Source of the DNA: Mycoavidus cysteinexigens_B
GTDB lineage: Bacteria; Pseudomonadota; Gammaproteobacteria; Burkholderiales; Burkholderiaceae
Length of the DNA stretch: 64,000 nucleotides
NCBI GenBank assembly: GCA_031963465.1
Contig: JASSUG010000004.1
Coordinates: 62,001 to 126,000, forward strand
Reading direction: 5' to 3'
Shown: piece after piece, positions 54,703 to 62,747 of the stretch
Layout: every line of letters starts with the position of its first letter
Position numbering within the stretch: position 1 is the first letter of the stretch
Program-made: the position numbers and the translations under genes
Notes under the pieces: generated by a model
What the model saw: the letters and a program-made list of their open reading frames with translations, nothing else
Told to the model about the DNA's origin: nothing
Database searches by the model: none

Positions 54703-54789
54703 ATGACCACGAAAAAATCACAACTGAGCTTGCAAGGGAAGATTTGTTCATCACGGATGAGGCTTGACCCCCTATCCGGTCCGCCATAG
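54703..54789 (+). pseudogene. Broken gene start after the XRE regulator
   Basis: ATG 54703, 2 bases after the regulator stop, begins MTTKKSQLSLQGK and then runs into a 16-base sequence (54742-54757) also found at 59096, ending at 54789 after 28 codons. Its place fits the first codons of a hipA-like toxin gene truncated by a rearrangement; the sequence is too short to prove that. Confidence 0.35.
54742..54757. repeat. 16-bp sequence shared with 59096-59111
   Basis: atttgttcatcacgga occurs here and at 59096-59111. In both places a coding frame that begins normally is cut off at this word. Possible scar of one mobile element. Confidence 0.5.
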
Positions 54790-54809
54790 AAGTGACGCCA
54801 GACATTTAT

Positions 54810-54853
54810 GCTAAAAGAAGCCCTATCCATTTTTACGGATACGGCTTCTTTAG
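54810..54853. terminator. Bidirectional terminator-like hairpin
   Basis: A long stem of gctaaaagaagccctatcc with ggatacggcttctttagc (one bulged A, one mismatch) and an eight-base loop. Runs of T/A flank both sides of the stem top. It lies between the XRE side and the converging Rpn gene. Confidence 0.65.
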
Positions 54854-54869
54854 CTCTTTGTACCGGCTA

Positions 54870-55778
54870 CTATGCCAATAATTCAGCAAGATCGGCTTTT
54901 TCCAAACCCGTTGCCTCTTTCACTTCTTCAAGTTTGAAATCCTTGGAGGCAAGCAAATATCGCGCAACAGACAGCGCTTTTTGGCGCTCTCCTTGTTGCA
55001 TGCCCTGTTGCCTTAATTGTTCTGCAAAAGTCATAATCACCTCGCTTCTTTCAGGTAAGCCTTTTTCGAGGAGCTGAATAAACGCTTCAACCGATTGTTT
55101 TTCTTCTCCTTGATTCAACACATAGCTTAGCACAGACAGAAAATAAGTTTCGGTCGTTTGATCCAGCACTTGCTTCAATATTCCACCTTCTATTAATTGT
55201 CTAAACGTCGACAGAAAATCCTTCACCCACGCCTGTTTAAGCAATAGTTCCATCAAGGCCGCTGTGCCATGCTGCTGTATAGTTGCTTCGTCAAGCACCG
55301 TGAGATCAATTAACCGAAAAGGCTTAAACACCAGTTCACGCGCGAGCTCTGCATCTTCAAATTCGTCATAAATATCCGTCGAATGAGGGAACGGAGATTT
55401 TTTGCCATGATAGACACAAATGGGTAAAATCAGCGGCAGCCTGCTATGGCCTGCCTTAAGATGGTCCTCCATGGCGCTGACTGTATACTGCAAGAAACGG
55501 AAAGCAATATGTTCAGGAGCCGTTGAAAAGTGTTCAGTCAGAAAGAGGAGAGGAATATATCCTGTTTTTCCATTAATTTGGCAAGAAAACACAAGATCAC
55601 TGTGTGTTGCTTGGAGCGCAGGGCTCAGATAGCTCTTATCCAAGGCCGTCAGGCTTTTCCAGTCGATCCGGTTACGAAGCTCAGCAGGCAAATGCGCCTT
55701 GAAAAAATCCAGGGCAACCTGGCGTTCTTTCAAGGACTGCTTAAACAACTTATCGAAAGGCTGGTGAATCAGTGTCAT
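54870..55778 (-). CDS. Rpn-family PD-(D/E)XK nuclease (recombination-promoting, YhgA-like)
   Basis: 302 residues. HQPFDKLFKQSLKERQVALDFFKAHLP at the start, DLVFSCQINGKTGYIPLLFLTEHFSTAPEHIAFRFLQYTVSAMEDHLK in the middle and LPLILPICVYHGKK are the Rpn/YhgA signature (formerly called a putative transposase, DUF4351-related). D..(14)..E-H replaces the usual E-x-K: nuclease region present but the last catalytic residue is not obvious. RpnA in E. coli cuts DNA and raises recombination. Such genes are often multicopy in symbiont genomes. ATG 55778. Confidence 0.88.
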   Translation of the reverse strand: MTLIHQPFDKLFKQSLKERQVALDFFKAHLPAELRNRIDWKSLTALDKSYLSPALQATHSDLVFSCQINGKTGYIPLLFLTEHFSTAPEHIAFRFLQYTVSAMEDHLKAGHSRLPLILPICVYHGKKSPFPHSTDIYDEFEDAELARELVFKPFRLIDLTVLDEATIQQHGTAALMELLLKQAWVKDFLSTFRQLIEGGILKQVLDQTTETYFLSVLSYVLNQGEEKQSVEAFIQLLEKGLPERSEVIMTFAEQLRQQGMQQGERQKALSVARYLLASKDFKLEEVKEATGLEKADLAELLA

Positions 55779-55931
55779 GGTTGAGTGCTTATAGACGATA
55801 CATTACAGTTTAGCCGCTACAAAATTTCTGCAAAAAAGCAATCTTCTGGCTTGACCCGGTTACATTGTATCAACGGGATAATTATATCTTAATTAAGATA
55901 AAAAACAACAGTCCACGTTATATTAAATCTG

Positions 55932-56018
55932 ATCGGCATAGGGGGGCAGTTCTAAGGCTGCGCCCCTGTCACACCACTCGGCATGCGGGTCCGCACCGGG
56001 CGGTTCGAGAAGTTGAGA
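55932..56018 (-). ncRNA. Group II intron 3' end (domain V/VI-like) remnant
   Basis: Read on the minus strand, GAACCGCCCGGTGCGGAC and the following CCGCATGCCGAGTGGTGTG, ending in CTATGCCGAT near 55932, match the conserved 3' part of bacterial group II introns, immediately after a maturase C-terminus. The part between is shortened or altered. Most of the intron is absent. Confidence 0.6.
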
Positions 56019-56295
56019 TTATGAGAGTCGGGGCACGCCGAGCTGGTCGAAGTAAGCAATGGTCAACACCCGTTTGATAGCGCGATCGCTGTTGCGCCGC
56101 CAGCAGCGATTATTCGCCGCCACTTGTCGCGCTGTCTCAGCGGACGCGCCCAACGCACGCAGTTCCCGGTAGATGGTTGGGCCACGGCGCCAATCATTAA
56201 GCAGTTGGATGGCGCGCAGGCGGTGGCGCAACCACTCGTCCAATTTCAAACACACACCGGGCGTTTGTGCCAGCCGGAAGTACGCTTTCCATCCC
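56019..56295 (-). pseudogene. Group II intron reverse transcriptase/maturase, C-terminal relic
   Basis: The frame reads WKAYFRLAQTPGVCLKLDEW, LRHRLRAIQLLNDWRRGPTI and YRELRALGA, then NNRCWRRN and YFDQLGVPRLS before the stop at 56019. This is the GIIM maturase-specific domain, C-terminal ~90 residues. The reverse transcriptase part is missing; a stop in frame lies just upstream of 56295. Confidence 0.8.
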
Positions 56296-56404
56296 GATGG
56301 GGCTTATGGATTGTCAGGGATTGCTTGGTCCTAGGCTTTACCGGTCACTCGGTCGGGGATACAGTAACGGCTTCCTGCTACCCGACCCTTGACACAGACA
56401 CAAG

Positions 56405-58747
56405 TCAAGCGTATTTCAGAACCCAAGTAAGCGCACGATGACTGTCCGCCTTCAGCGCGAAGGGAAGCGTCGTACAAGCAAAATTCGAATGCAGTTGCCC
56501 AATCGCGGTGGTTGAAAACGGATTGCTTACCCCGCCTGTCCTCTCAAAATTAGATAGCGCGCAGCGATCAAATCCCATGGCGCGATAGTGAGTGACCTCA
56601 CTATTTGCATAGGTCGCCGAAAAACCATCGCCATTGGCTGTGGTGCTCTGGAAATCGGCAAAAGACGTGAAATCTGTCTCAACGGTGAGGTTTCCAATGA
56701 GCGTTGCAGAACTTAGCATATCAGTTCGCGTTATAGTGCCTCGACCAAATGTCAAAACCGTATGGGTTTGCAGGTCGATATCTGTGGCATATTTTGCATT
56801 TTTTACGGTTTGCCTGAAATAGGTCATGTCGAAGGACACAATAACCTGGCCGTTGGATTCCTGCACACTCAGATTTTTATAATAGGTAACCGGAATGTAA
56901 GTTGTCCCGTTATAAGAAACTTGAGGGATCAATAATGCGTAGCCAAAGTCTGCTGTTCCGTAGATCAGTTTGTCGGAAAAAGGTATTGGATAGTACGGAG
57001 TCTGCGTGTCAAAATCAGGCGCTTGGCTCAGGTTCAGATTAATTATGCGCTTTCCATCACGCACCGTGATCAGCGCTGCACTATACGGGTGAGCCTTATC
57101 GGTAGGTAAGTTGTACCAGGTGAAAGTGTAACGCGGCAGCATATCCAGCCAGGCTTGAAAGTCAGAATCAGGCATGGGTGCTTTACCGCCAAAACCCAGC
57201 GTGTTCCACCTGGCATTCATGTACATATATTGGTGTAAGAGGCTGAAATTCTCCCCCATGGCACGAGGCTTGCCGCGATATGCATCAGCGCCACGGCCTT
57301 TAACCCACATATTCACCGATGGCGTGGGCAAGGTTGGGTCGTACCAGAAAGTGTCAAAACGATAAGCCGATTTATAGATAAATGAATAGGCTATCTGCAT
57401 TTCTTGCGCGGACAACACGCCGGTATTTGCCGCTGCAGTTAGGATTTCCGCAAAAGCTGAATCCCCATATGGGCCAATCGATCGGCCATAGTTGAAACCT
57501 TGACCATCGGTATTGAGTTGAGGAAGGATGAGATCAACCGATTTTCTCAGATAACCTTTTAATTCCTGCGTCAAATTAGCCTCATTGCCCATTTCTAGAG
57601 TTCGTTCGACGGTTTCAGCAATCAGCAAAGTGCTGTATCGATCGAAGCGCGCCTGATCATAATAGGTCGTATTAACATTCGCGGCTTCGTCAGAAAAACC
57701 GTCCGAAGAATCGTTTCTAATATGATTGGTAATTGCATATAGAAGTGCATCGCGCGCACCCATCGATGCCACAGCCGGGTTGGTAGAGGAGAAGAAGGTC
57801 GGATTGCTCCACCCTAGCTTTTGTCTCAAGCCGGCAATTCCGTAAGCAACTGCGTAGTAATTTTGAGCAGTATTAAGCGACGCAATATCGATCGGCATGC
57901 TTATTGCAGCGCATGGATTCAAATTGCCGCTTGCAGGCACGCCAAACATATCGCAGAAGGTCAGACGATTTTCCAGTGTCGCTAGCATTGCGTCACTGAA
58001 GACTTCATTAAGCATACCGTGCGCTTTAAAATTATTGAGCGCAACGAGGTAGTAATATTCACCCCAAGATTGATTTGCATACGTGTAGTTGGCGCCGCTC
58101 ATCTGCGTCATCATCGCGGTCGTTATTTTTTGATACAGCGCAAGGTAGCCCGCGTAATTCCGATCGCCTTTCGTTTTCATATCAATCAATATATACGACA
58201 GGCCGAGCGCCAGCTTACCAGGCAAGAATTTATCCCCGGTCTTCGTATCCAACACATGTATCGGACTATCGTCGCCGAGATCCATCACCACTTGCGTGAA
58301 ATCAGGCACCTTCTTAATCAGATCAAAGAGCGCTCTCATCTGCCCCATCATGGTAATGGGTACGCCTGCTCCCGCCGGCACGTTCGTATCAGGCATGCCG
58401 TAAACAATCCCATGAAGAGAAGACGCAGCCACATTGCGAGGCATCTTGTTCGCTTTGGGTGGCGAAGTAGCTATAGTAGGAGGATCAGCTAGCGCGTTTC
58501 TCCAATCATCGGCAACTTTGCCGTCTCCCGCTTGCCGTACTATTTGTCCTGACTGTAGAGCGACTTTGCATTGCGCATCAACTTGGCCATTCTGCCTGCC
58601 ACATATCTCATTTTTGCGGGCATTGGTTAGAGATAAGGGAAGCATACCGAGCGTCAAGGCAATTGGGAGAGTTTCGACAAATGCATTTTTATCTCCTAAT
58701 CTGATTGTAATCGGATACCCCGTTTGAAAGAGTAAGTCTAATAACAT
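56405..58747 (-). CDS. Large probably secreted protein of unknown family
   Basis: 780 residues. No family recognised with certainty. Residues about 120-480 look all-helical with many Tyr/Trp/Asn (NQSWGEYYYLVALNNFKAHG, QNYYAVAYGIAGLRQKLGW, YGRSIGPYGDSAFAEIL); residues about 530-780 are beta-rich. Helical toroid plus beta-sandwich is the plan of several polysaccharide lyases (heparinase/alginate-lyase-like), so glycan degradation is a guess. The N-terminus holds a signal-like stretch (ETLPIALTLGMLPLSLTNA) but the best start codon with a ribosome site (aggagataaaa-ATG at 58686) is in a different frame. See findings. GC and neighbours (intron, IS relic) suggest a transferred patch. Confidence 0.75.
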   Translation of the reverse strand: MLLDLLFQTGYPITIRLGDKNAFVETLPIALTLGMLPLSLTNARKNEICGRQNGQVDAQCKVALQSGQIVRQAGDGKVADDWRNALADPPTIATSPPKANKMPRNVAASSLHGIVYGMPDTNVPAGAGVPITMMGQMRALFDLIKKVPDFTQVVMDLGDDSPIHVLDTKTGDKFLPGKLALGLSYILIDMKTKGDRNYAGYLALYQKITTAMMTQMSGANYTYANQSWGEYYYLVALNNFKAHGMLNEVFSDAMLATLENRLTFCDMFGVPASGNLNPCAAISMPIDIASLNTAQNYYAVAYGIAGLRQKLGWSNPTFFSSTNPAVASMGARDALLYAITNHIRNDSSDGFSDEAANVNTTYYDQARFDRYSTLLIAETVERTLEMGNEANLTQELKGYLRKSVDLILPQLNTDGQGFNYGRSIGPYGDSAFAEILTAAANTGVLSAQEMQIAYSFIYKSAYRFDTFWYDPTLPTPSVNMWVKGRGADAYRGKPRAMGENFSLLHQYMYMNARWNTLGFGGKAPMPDSDFQAWLDMLPRYTFTWYNLPTDKAHPYSAALITVRDGKRIINLNLSQAPDFDTQTPYYPIPFSDKLIYGTADFGYALLIPQVSYNGTTYIPVTYYKNLSVQESNGQVIVSFDMTYFRQTVKNAKYATDIDLQTHTVLTFGRGTITRTDMLSSATLIGNLTVETDFTSFADFQSTTANGDGFSATYANSEVTHYRAMGFDRCALSNFERTGGVSNPFSTTAIGQLHSNFACTTLPFALKADSHRALTWVLKYA

Positions 58748-59035
58748 ACCCGGATCTGAGCGGCATTGAATAAACCATGATAGAACAAATTATGCCAACC
58801 CGCAGCAAATCATGCCAGTCAGAGCTTAAGCGACGCGCCCACCGAGCCTTCCAGTGTTTCATTGGTTAATCCACTATCTTTTCTTCATTGCTGAACGCAC
58901 AGTCAACCAGAACATGAACATAATCCGGCTAATTGTCCTGAAACAATCCTTATGTCGGTTAACCGTTCCACTACACCTTAAATCCCTTATTCAATATTTT
59001 TTGGTTTGAGTTTTATCGTACGATACAATTCAAGG
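58748..59035. other. Intergenic
   Basis: No gene seen. Contains atgcca-type repeats near 58788-58813 (attatgccaa and aatcatgcca) that recall IS ends, not enough to call an element, and a perfect palindrome at 59014. Confidence 0.35.
59014..59025. promoter_or_regulatory. 12-bp palindrome upstream of TetR gene
   Basis: tatcgtacgata, perfect dyad, about 100 bases before the TetR start. A candidate TetR-type autoregulatory operator. Confidence 0.4.
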
Positions 59036-59122
59036 ATGAAAACTCAAATAATCAAACCAACGTATGAATTCTATAGCCAGCTACAGCAGGCTTATATTTG
59101 TTCATCACGGAAAGAAAATTAG
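59036..59122 (+). pseudogene. Broken gene start, possibly SprT-like
   Basis: ATG 59036 reads MKTQIIKPTYEFYSQLQQAY and then runs into the 16-base word shared with 54742-54757 and stops at 59122. The first 20 residues recall SprT-like metallopeptidase starts; the rest of the gene is absent. Confidence 0.3.
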
Positions 59123-59123
59123 A

Positions 59124-59750
59124 ATGAAAAAAACAGATAAAACGGTTAGCTCTCGCAAGGAAGCATTGACCAGCTTAGCGGTAGACATGATGCAGACACG
59201 TGGCTTTTCAGCGTTGGGCTTGCGAGAACTCGCACAGGCCGCCTGCATACAAGCCGCAAGTCTTTACAGCCATTTCGATTCGAAGAATGCAGTCGCCCTC
59301 CAAGCGATGGCTTTGTATTCCCAGCGGGAACGAGAAGATCTGGCAGAAATCGATCAGGCACCGGCAGGAAATGTTCGCCTTCACCGCTACGTTCAGATGT
59401 TCAGTAATACATTGAAAGACGAACGCCGCCTCTGCCTCGGGCTAATGTTGGCGGTCGAGCGCAACTCACTACCCGAAGAGGTAATGCAAGAAATTCGTCT
59501 ATTTGCCACGCAGAACATGGATTGGTTGGCCACCGCATGGGACCTTGGGCGATCCGATAAGAGCATTGTGTCGACGCTTACCGGTGTCGCTGCCGCACCG
59601 ATTATCTTCGGATCGGCAGAAGGCATCATGGCGTTCTCACTGCTACAAACTGACCCTCCAGCAATATTCGAAGAACATCTCTTACGCTTGCTTGGCGCAC
59701 TCGGAGTGCAATCAGAGCAAGGAATGTCGAAAAGGCGTAAACGCAACTAA
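59124..59750 (+). CDS. TetR/AcrR-family transcriptional regulator
   Basis: 208 residues from ATG 59124 (ggaaag lies 9 bases upstream); an earlier ATG at 59064 would add 20 residues without TetR similarity. HTH: RKEALTSLAVDMMQTRGFSALGLRELAQAACIQAASLYSHFDSKNAVALQAM, typical. The C-terminal ligand domain has no hint of effector. A palindrome ctaacg-tt-cgttag just downstream, before the cupin gene, is its probable operator. Confidence 0.9.
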   Translation: MKKTDKTVSSRKEALTSLAVDMMQTRGFSALGLRELAQAACIQAASLYSHFDSKNAVALQAMALYSQREREDLAEIDQAPAGNVRLHRYVQMFSNTLKDERRLCLGLMLAVERNSLPEEVMQEIRLFATQNMDWLATAWDLGRSDKSIVSTLTGVAAAPIIFGSAEGIMAFSLLQTDPPAIFEEHLLRLLGALGVQSEQGMSKRRKRN

Positions 59751-59781
59751 TTACTTGACATGATTTGAAACTTAAGGCAAC

Positions 59782-59795
59782 CTAACGTTCGTTAG
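59782..59795. promoter_or_regulatory. Palindromic operator before the cupin gene
   Basis: ctaacg-tt-cgttag: perfect 6-bp arms. It lies 22 bases after a ttgaca (59755-59760, possible -35) and 31 bases before the cupin ATG, so a bound TetR protein would block the promoter. Confidence 0.55.
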
Positions 59796-59825
59796 TTTAT
59801 TGTTTAATAACTTTGAGGAAAAATC

Positions 59826-60140
59826 ATGATTTTAGAAAGAGAAGCTGCGCGGCAATGGAATGAAACAGATATCGACGGGATGCTTGTTTCAAATGTGTGG
59901 GAGGAAAATGGTGATGGAAGTTATTTTGTGCGCTTCAAGGCCGGTGCACGTTTTCCGTTGCACGATCACAATGGATGGGAACAAATCTTGATGATCGAAG
60001 GAATCGTAAAATTCGGCGAAGTGGAATTGCATGCTGGTGATTGCCTGCTGCTAGGCAAAGGTGAGCAGCATGCGGCTCTGGCGCTGACCGATGCGATGTT
60101 CTTTGCCGCTCATCGTGGTGGCATTGAGATGATCAATTAA
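59826..60140 (+). CDS. Small cupin-domain protein
   Basis: 104 residues. Single cupin: FKAGARFPLHDHNGWEQILMIEGIVKFG and DCLLLGKGEQHAA (metal-binding His-x-His, Glu and His). Anti-sigma-like or enzyme-like ChrR-type small cupins look similar; substrate unknown. tgaggaaaaatc precedes the ATG. Probably controlled by the TetR protein upstream. Confidence 0.88.
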   Translation: MILEREAARQWNETDIDGMLVSNVWEENGDGSYFVRFKAGARFPLHDHNGWEQILMIEGIVKFGEVELHAGDCLLLGKGEQHAALALTDAMFFAAHRGGIEMIN

Positions 60141-60506
60141 AGATTGTCGACTGTGGCCGTTAGAAGGTCATTGGATGGAATTCAATCATAGATGGCGACT
60201 TTCGGCTGCGCACAAACGTTAACATGAGCGTTGCGACGACCGGTTGAATCCGCCCAATACACCAGCCTTGATCACTGTGATGAATGACACTTTCAGGTTG
60301 GCGTTGCTCAAGTGCCATATTCAAAGCATCGAGCATAAGTTCTGTGACAAGAGACTCACCAATCGCTCAGCCCATCTCACAACGGCTTGCTCACGATCAG
60401 GCGCTTGAGATTGGCTAACTGCATGAGCGTTTAGCGGCCATCATGCAGCAGCAGAGCAGCACGCCGCTCGCAGAGCTTGATGCCGTGCATGATACAGGTA
60501 GTTAAC
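60141..60506. other. Intergenic with IS3 relic
   Basis: Besides the relic (60160-60350) there is a stretch to 60506 with no recognised gene. Confidence 0.5.
60160..60350 (-). pseudogene. IS3-family transposase (OrfB, rve) relic
   Basis: Minus-strand text VTELMLDALNMALEQRQPES followed by VIHHSDQG matches the rve core of IS3-group transposases (IHHSDQGSQYTS). After the DQG the text diverges (WCIGRIQ) and no ends are seen. Confidence 0.7.
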
Positions 60507-61361
60507 TTAGGCCGCTGCTCGTCTGTCATGACAATGTTGGCAGTGTTCACCAGGCGCATAATAGGGCGAGCGCTGCTCCTCAGGAGTCAGCACCGCACGG
60601 CAGCCAAAGCACTGCAGCATAGCGGTTGGCTTAAGCTCTGGATTTAACGCTGTGCGCTGATCAAACACAAAACAGTCACCGGTATAATGCGCGCCCCCGA
60701 CTTCTTCGAAATACTTGAGAATGCCGCCATCTAGCTGATAGACAGATTCAATACCAATATTTTGCATATGTAATGCCGCTTTTTCACAGCGAATGCCACC
60801 TGTGCAAAACGACACCACGGTTTTGCCAGTGAAATCCTCACGGTGCGCTTCAATCGCTGCTGGGAATTCGCTGAACTTAGTGAGTTGGTAATCCAATGCG
60901 CCGGTAAAAGTGCCAACCTCTACTTCAAAGCTATTACGCGTATCCAGCATCACAACTGGGCGTCCGTTGTCGTCCTGGCCACGGTCAAGCCATTGCTTGA
61001 GGGTCTGCGCGCTGACGTCGGGTGCGCGGGACTGGCCAGGCTGGATAGCTGGGCTGTGCATGGTGATGATTTCTTTTTTTAATCTAACCAGCATTCGCCG
61101 AAACGGTTGTTTAGCGGATAGGCTTTCTTTGAATTGTAAATCGCTTAAATAACCTTCAAATAGGGGGTCTGTACGCAGCCATTGGATAAAAGCATCAGCC
61201 GCCACGCGCGTGCCCGCAATAAACAGATTAATGCCTTCCGGCGCAAGTAAAATGGTTCCCCGTAAACCCAGTTCCTCGCAGCGCGAGCGCATCGGCGCAC
61301 GCCATTGTGCTGGTGAAGGGAGGGCAAAGAAATGGTAAGCAGCAAGATTAACGATATTCAT
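60507..61361 (-). CDS. trhO: tRNA uridine-5 hydroxylase TrhO (rhodanese-like, YceA)
   Basis: 284 residues from ATG 61361 (MNIVNLAAYHFFALP, the usual start); an upstream frame adding 30 residues is rejected. Rhodanese domain with active loop FCTGGIRCEKA and the C-terminal Cys pairs CFGCRAVLTPEE and EHCQHCHDRR. TrhO makes ho5U34 in tRNA using O2. Divergent from the Fic gene. Confidence 0.95.
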   Translation of the reverse strand: MNIVNLAAYHFFALPSPAQWRAPMRSRCEELGLRGTILLAPEGINLFIAGTRVAADAFIQWLRTDPLFEGYLSDLQFKESLSAKQPFRRMLVRLKKEIITMHSPAIQPGQSRAPDVSAQTLKQWLDRGQDDNGRPVVMLDTRNSFEVEVGTFTGALDYQLTKFSEFPAAIEAHREDFTGKTVVSFCTGGIRCEKAALHMQNIGIESVYQLDGGILKYFEEVGGAHYTGDCFVFDQRTALNPELKPTAMLQCFGCRAVLTPEEQRSPYYAPGEHCQHCHDRRAAA

Positions 61362-61440
61362 GACAAGAATTTTATCGCATTTTATCCCAACAAACTTGGA
61401 TTTGAAGTTGAATGCAATGCCGTTGTTTGCAGGCAATTGC

Positions 61441-61481
61441 GTGAGCCGCAATTCCTGCGAATCGGCTCACAATATGAGCCG
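61441..61481. promoter_or_regulatory. Triple inverted motif upstream of the Fic gene
   Basis: gtgagccg (61441-61448), cggctcac (61463-61470) and tgagccg (61475-61481): the first two and the last two each form a perfect inverted repeat. It ends 20 bases before the Fic ATG, between divergent trhO and fic. Confidence 0.5.
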
Positions 61482-61501
61482 AATATGGTAGATTGCGGCT
61501 T

Positions 61502-62695
61502 ATGAACACGAAATCCACCTGGATCTGGCGTCGGGCTGAATGGCCTGACCTCGCCTACGACGCGCAGATGACCGCACCTGACTTGGCGGAAGCCTACCGG
61601 ATGCACGGTGTGGTCGAAGGCAAGGCTACCGCCATCGGCCTTGGAAGGTCCAGTCAAGTCGCACTGGATGCGCTATCGGATGAGGTGCTGGCCACCGCCG
61701 CCATAGAAGGAGAGCGTTTGTCGCTCGAGGTGGTCCGGTCATCCGTGATGCGGCGCCTCGGACTGTCAACGTCAGGGCCCTCCAACCGCCATGTTGATGG
61801 CCTGGTTGAGGTGATTAGCGATGCCACGACAGAGTTTGATCTGCCTCTCGATGAGGATCGCTTGTGCCGCTGGCAATCGGCGCTGTTTCCGGGTGGCACG
61901 TCCGGCATTCACCGCATCGTCGTTGGCCGATATCGCGAGCATGACGACCCGATGCAGATCGTGAGCGGTCCGTTCGGCCGTGAAGTGGTGCATTACGAGG
62001 CGCCGCCATCCAAGGACGTGCCGGCGCACATGCAGCGCTTCCTCACGTGGTTTGCTGAGACCTCGCCTGCGCAGGCCTGGGCGGTGTCGGCGGGCAGCAA
62101 GAAGATCGATGGCTTCGCCCGTGCCGCCATCGCGCACCTGTGGTTTGAGAGCATTCACCCGTTTGAGGACGGTAACGGCCGCATTGGCAGGGCCATCGCT
62201 GACCTAGCCATGGCGCAGCATTTGCGACAACCGCTGCGCCTCTATAGCCTTTCGCGCCAGCTACTCATCTCGCGCTCGGCGTACTACGATGCCCTTAACC
62301 AAGCTCAGCGTGGCGACACCGATATCACGGCGTGGGTGCAGTGGTTTGCGCGCCAATCTACGGCCGCCTGTCAGGCCGCGAGCCACACTCTTGACCAGGC
62401 AATCGAGAAGAGGCATTTTTGGGAGAAACATGAGGGCGGCGGGCTTCATGAGCGGCAGCGTAAGCTGCTGCAGCGCCTGCTCGATGACGGGGACGGTGGC
62501 TTCTTGAGCGGCTTGAACGTCGACAAGTACATGAAGATGACCGGCGTCTCAAAGGCCACGGCGACCCGCGACCTTGCGGAGATGGTCGCGGGTGGGCAGT
62601 TGTGGAGCCATGGCGTCGGCAAAGCGGTGCGCTACTACATCAATGTGCCTGGGTGGTCGCATGGCCTTGACTTGGAGCCCAGGGCTGATAAATAG
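61502..62695 (+). CDS. Fic-family AMP-transferase (DUF4172, winged HTH)
   Basis: 397 residues from ATG 61502 (MNTKSTWIWRRAEWPDLAYD, a DUF4172 start; a TTG at 61493 is the only earlier start). Inhibitory motif TAAIEGE ([ST]xxxE[GN]) near 67, Fic core IHPFEDGNGRIGR (HxFx[DE]GNGRxxR complete). The C-terminus (VDKYMKMTGVSKATATRDLAEMVAGG) is a winged-helix-like segment. It likely AMPylates a bacterial protein target under intramolecular inhibition; the HTH and nearby inverted motifs suggest autoregulation. Alternative: toxin of a self-contained class III Fic. Confidence 0.95.
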   Translation: MNTKSTWIWRRAEWPDLAYDAQMTAPDLAEAYRMHGVVEGKATAIGLGRSSQVALDALSDEVLATAAIEGERLSLEVVRSSVMRRLGLSTSGPSNRHVDGLVEVISDATTEFDLPLDEDRLCRWQSALFPGGTSGIHRIVVGRYREHDDPMQIVSGPFGREVVHYEAPPSKDVPAHMQRFLTWFAETSPAQAWAVSAGSKKIDGFARAAIAHLWFESIHPFEDGNGRIGRAIADLAMAQHLRQPLRLYSLSRQLLISRSAYYDALNQAQRGDTDITAWVQWFARQSTAACQAASHTLDQAIEKRHFWEKHEGGGLHERQRKLLQRLLDDGDGGFLSGLNVDKYMKMTGVSKATATRDLAEMVAGGQLWSHGVGKAVRYYINVPGWSHGLDLEPRADK

Positions 62696-62747
62696 ATTGA
62701 GCGCGCAAAGATCATGCAATGGCCTGGCGTTAGGTACAATAGCGGTT

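Noticed and set aside
61362..61451. 30-residue N-terminal extension of TrhO
   Set aside because: The family starts at MNIVNLAAY; the extension has no similarity and lies in the promoter region shared with fic.
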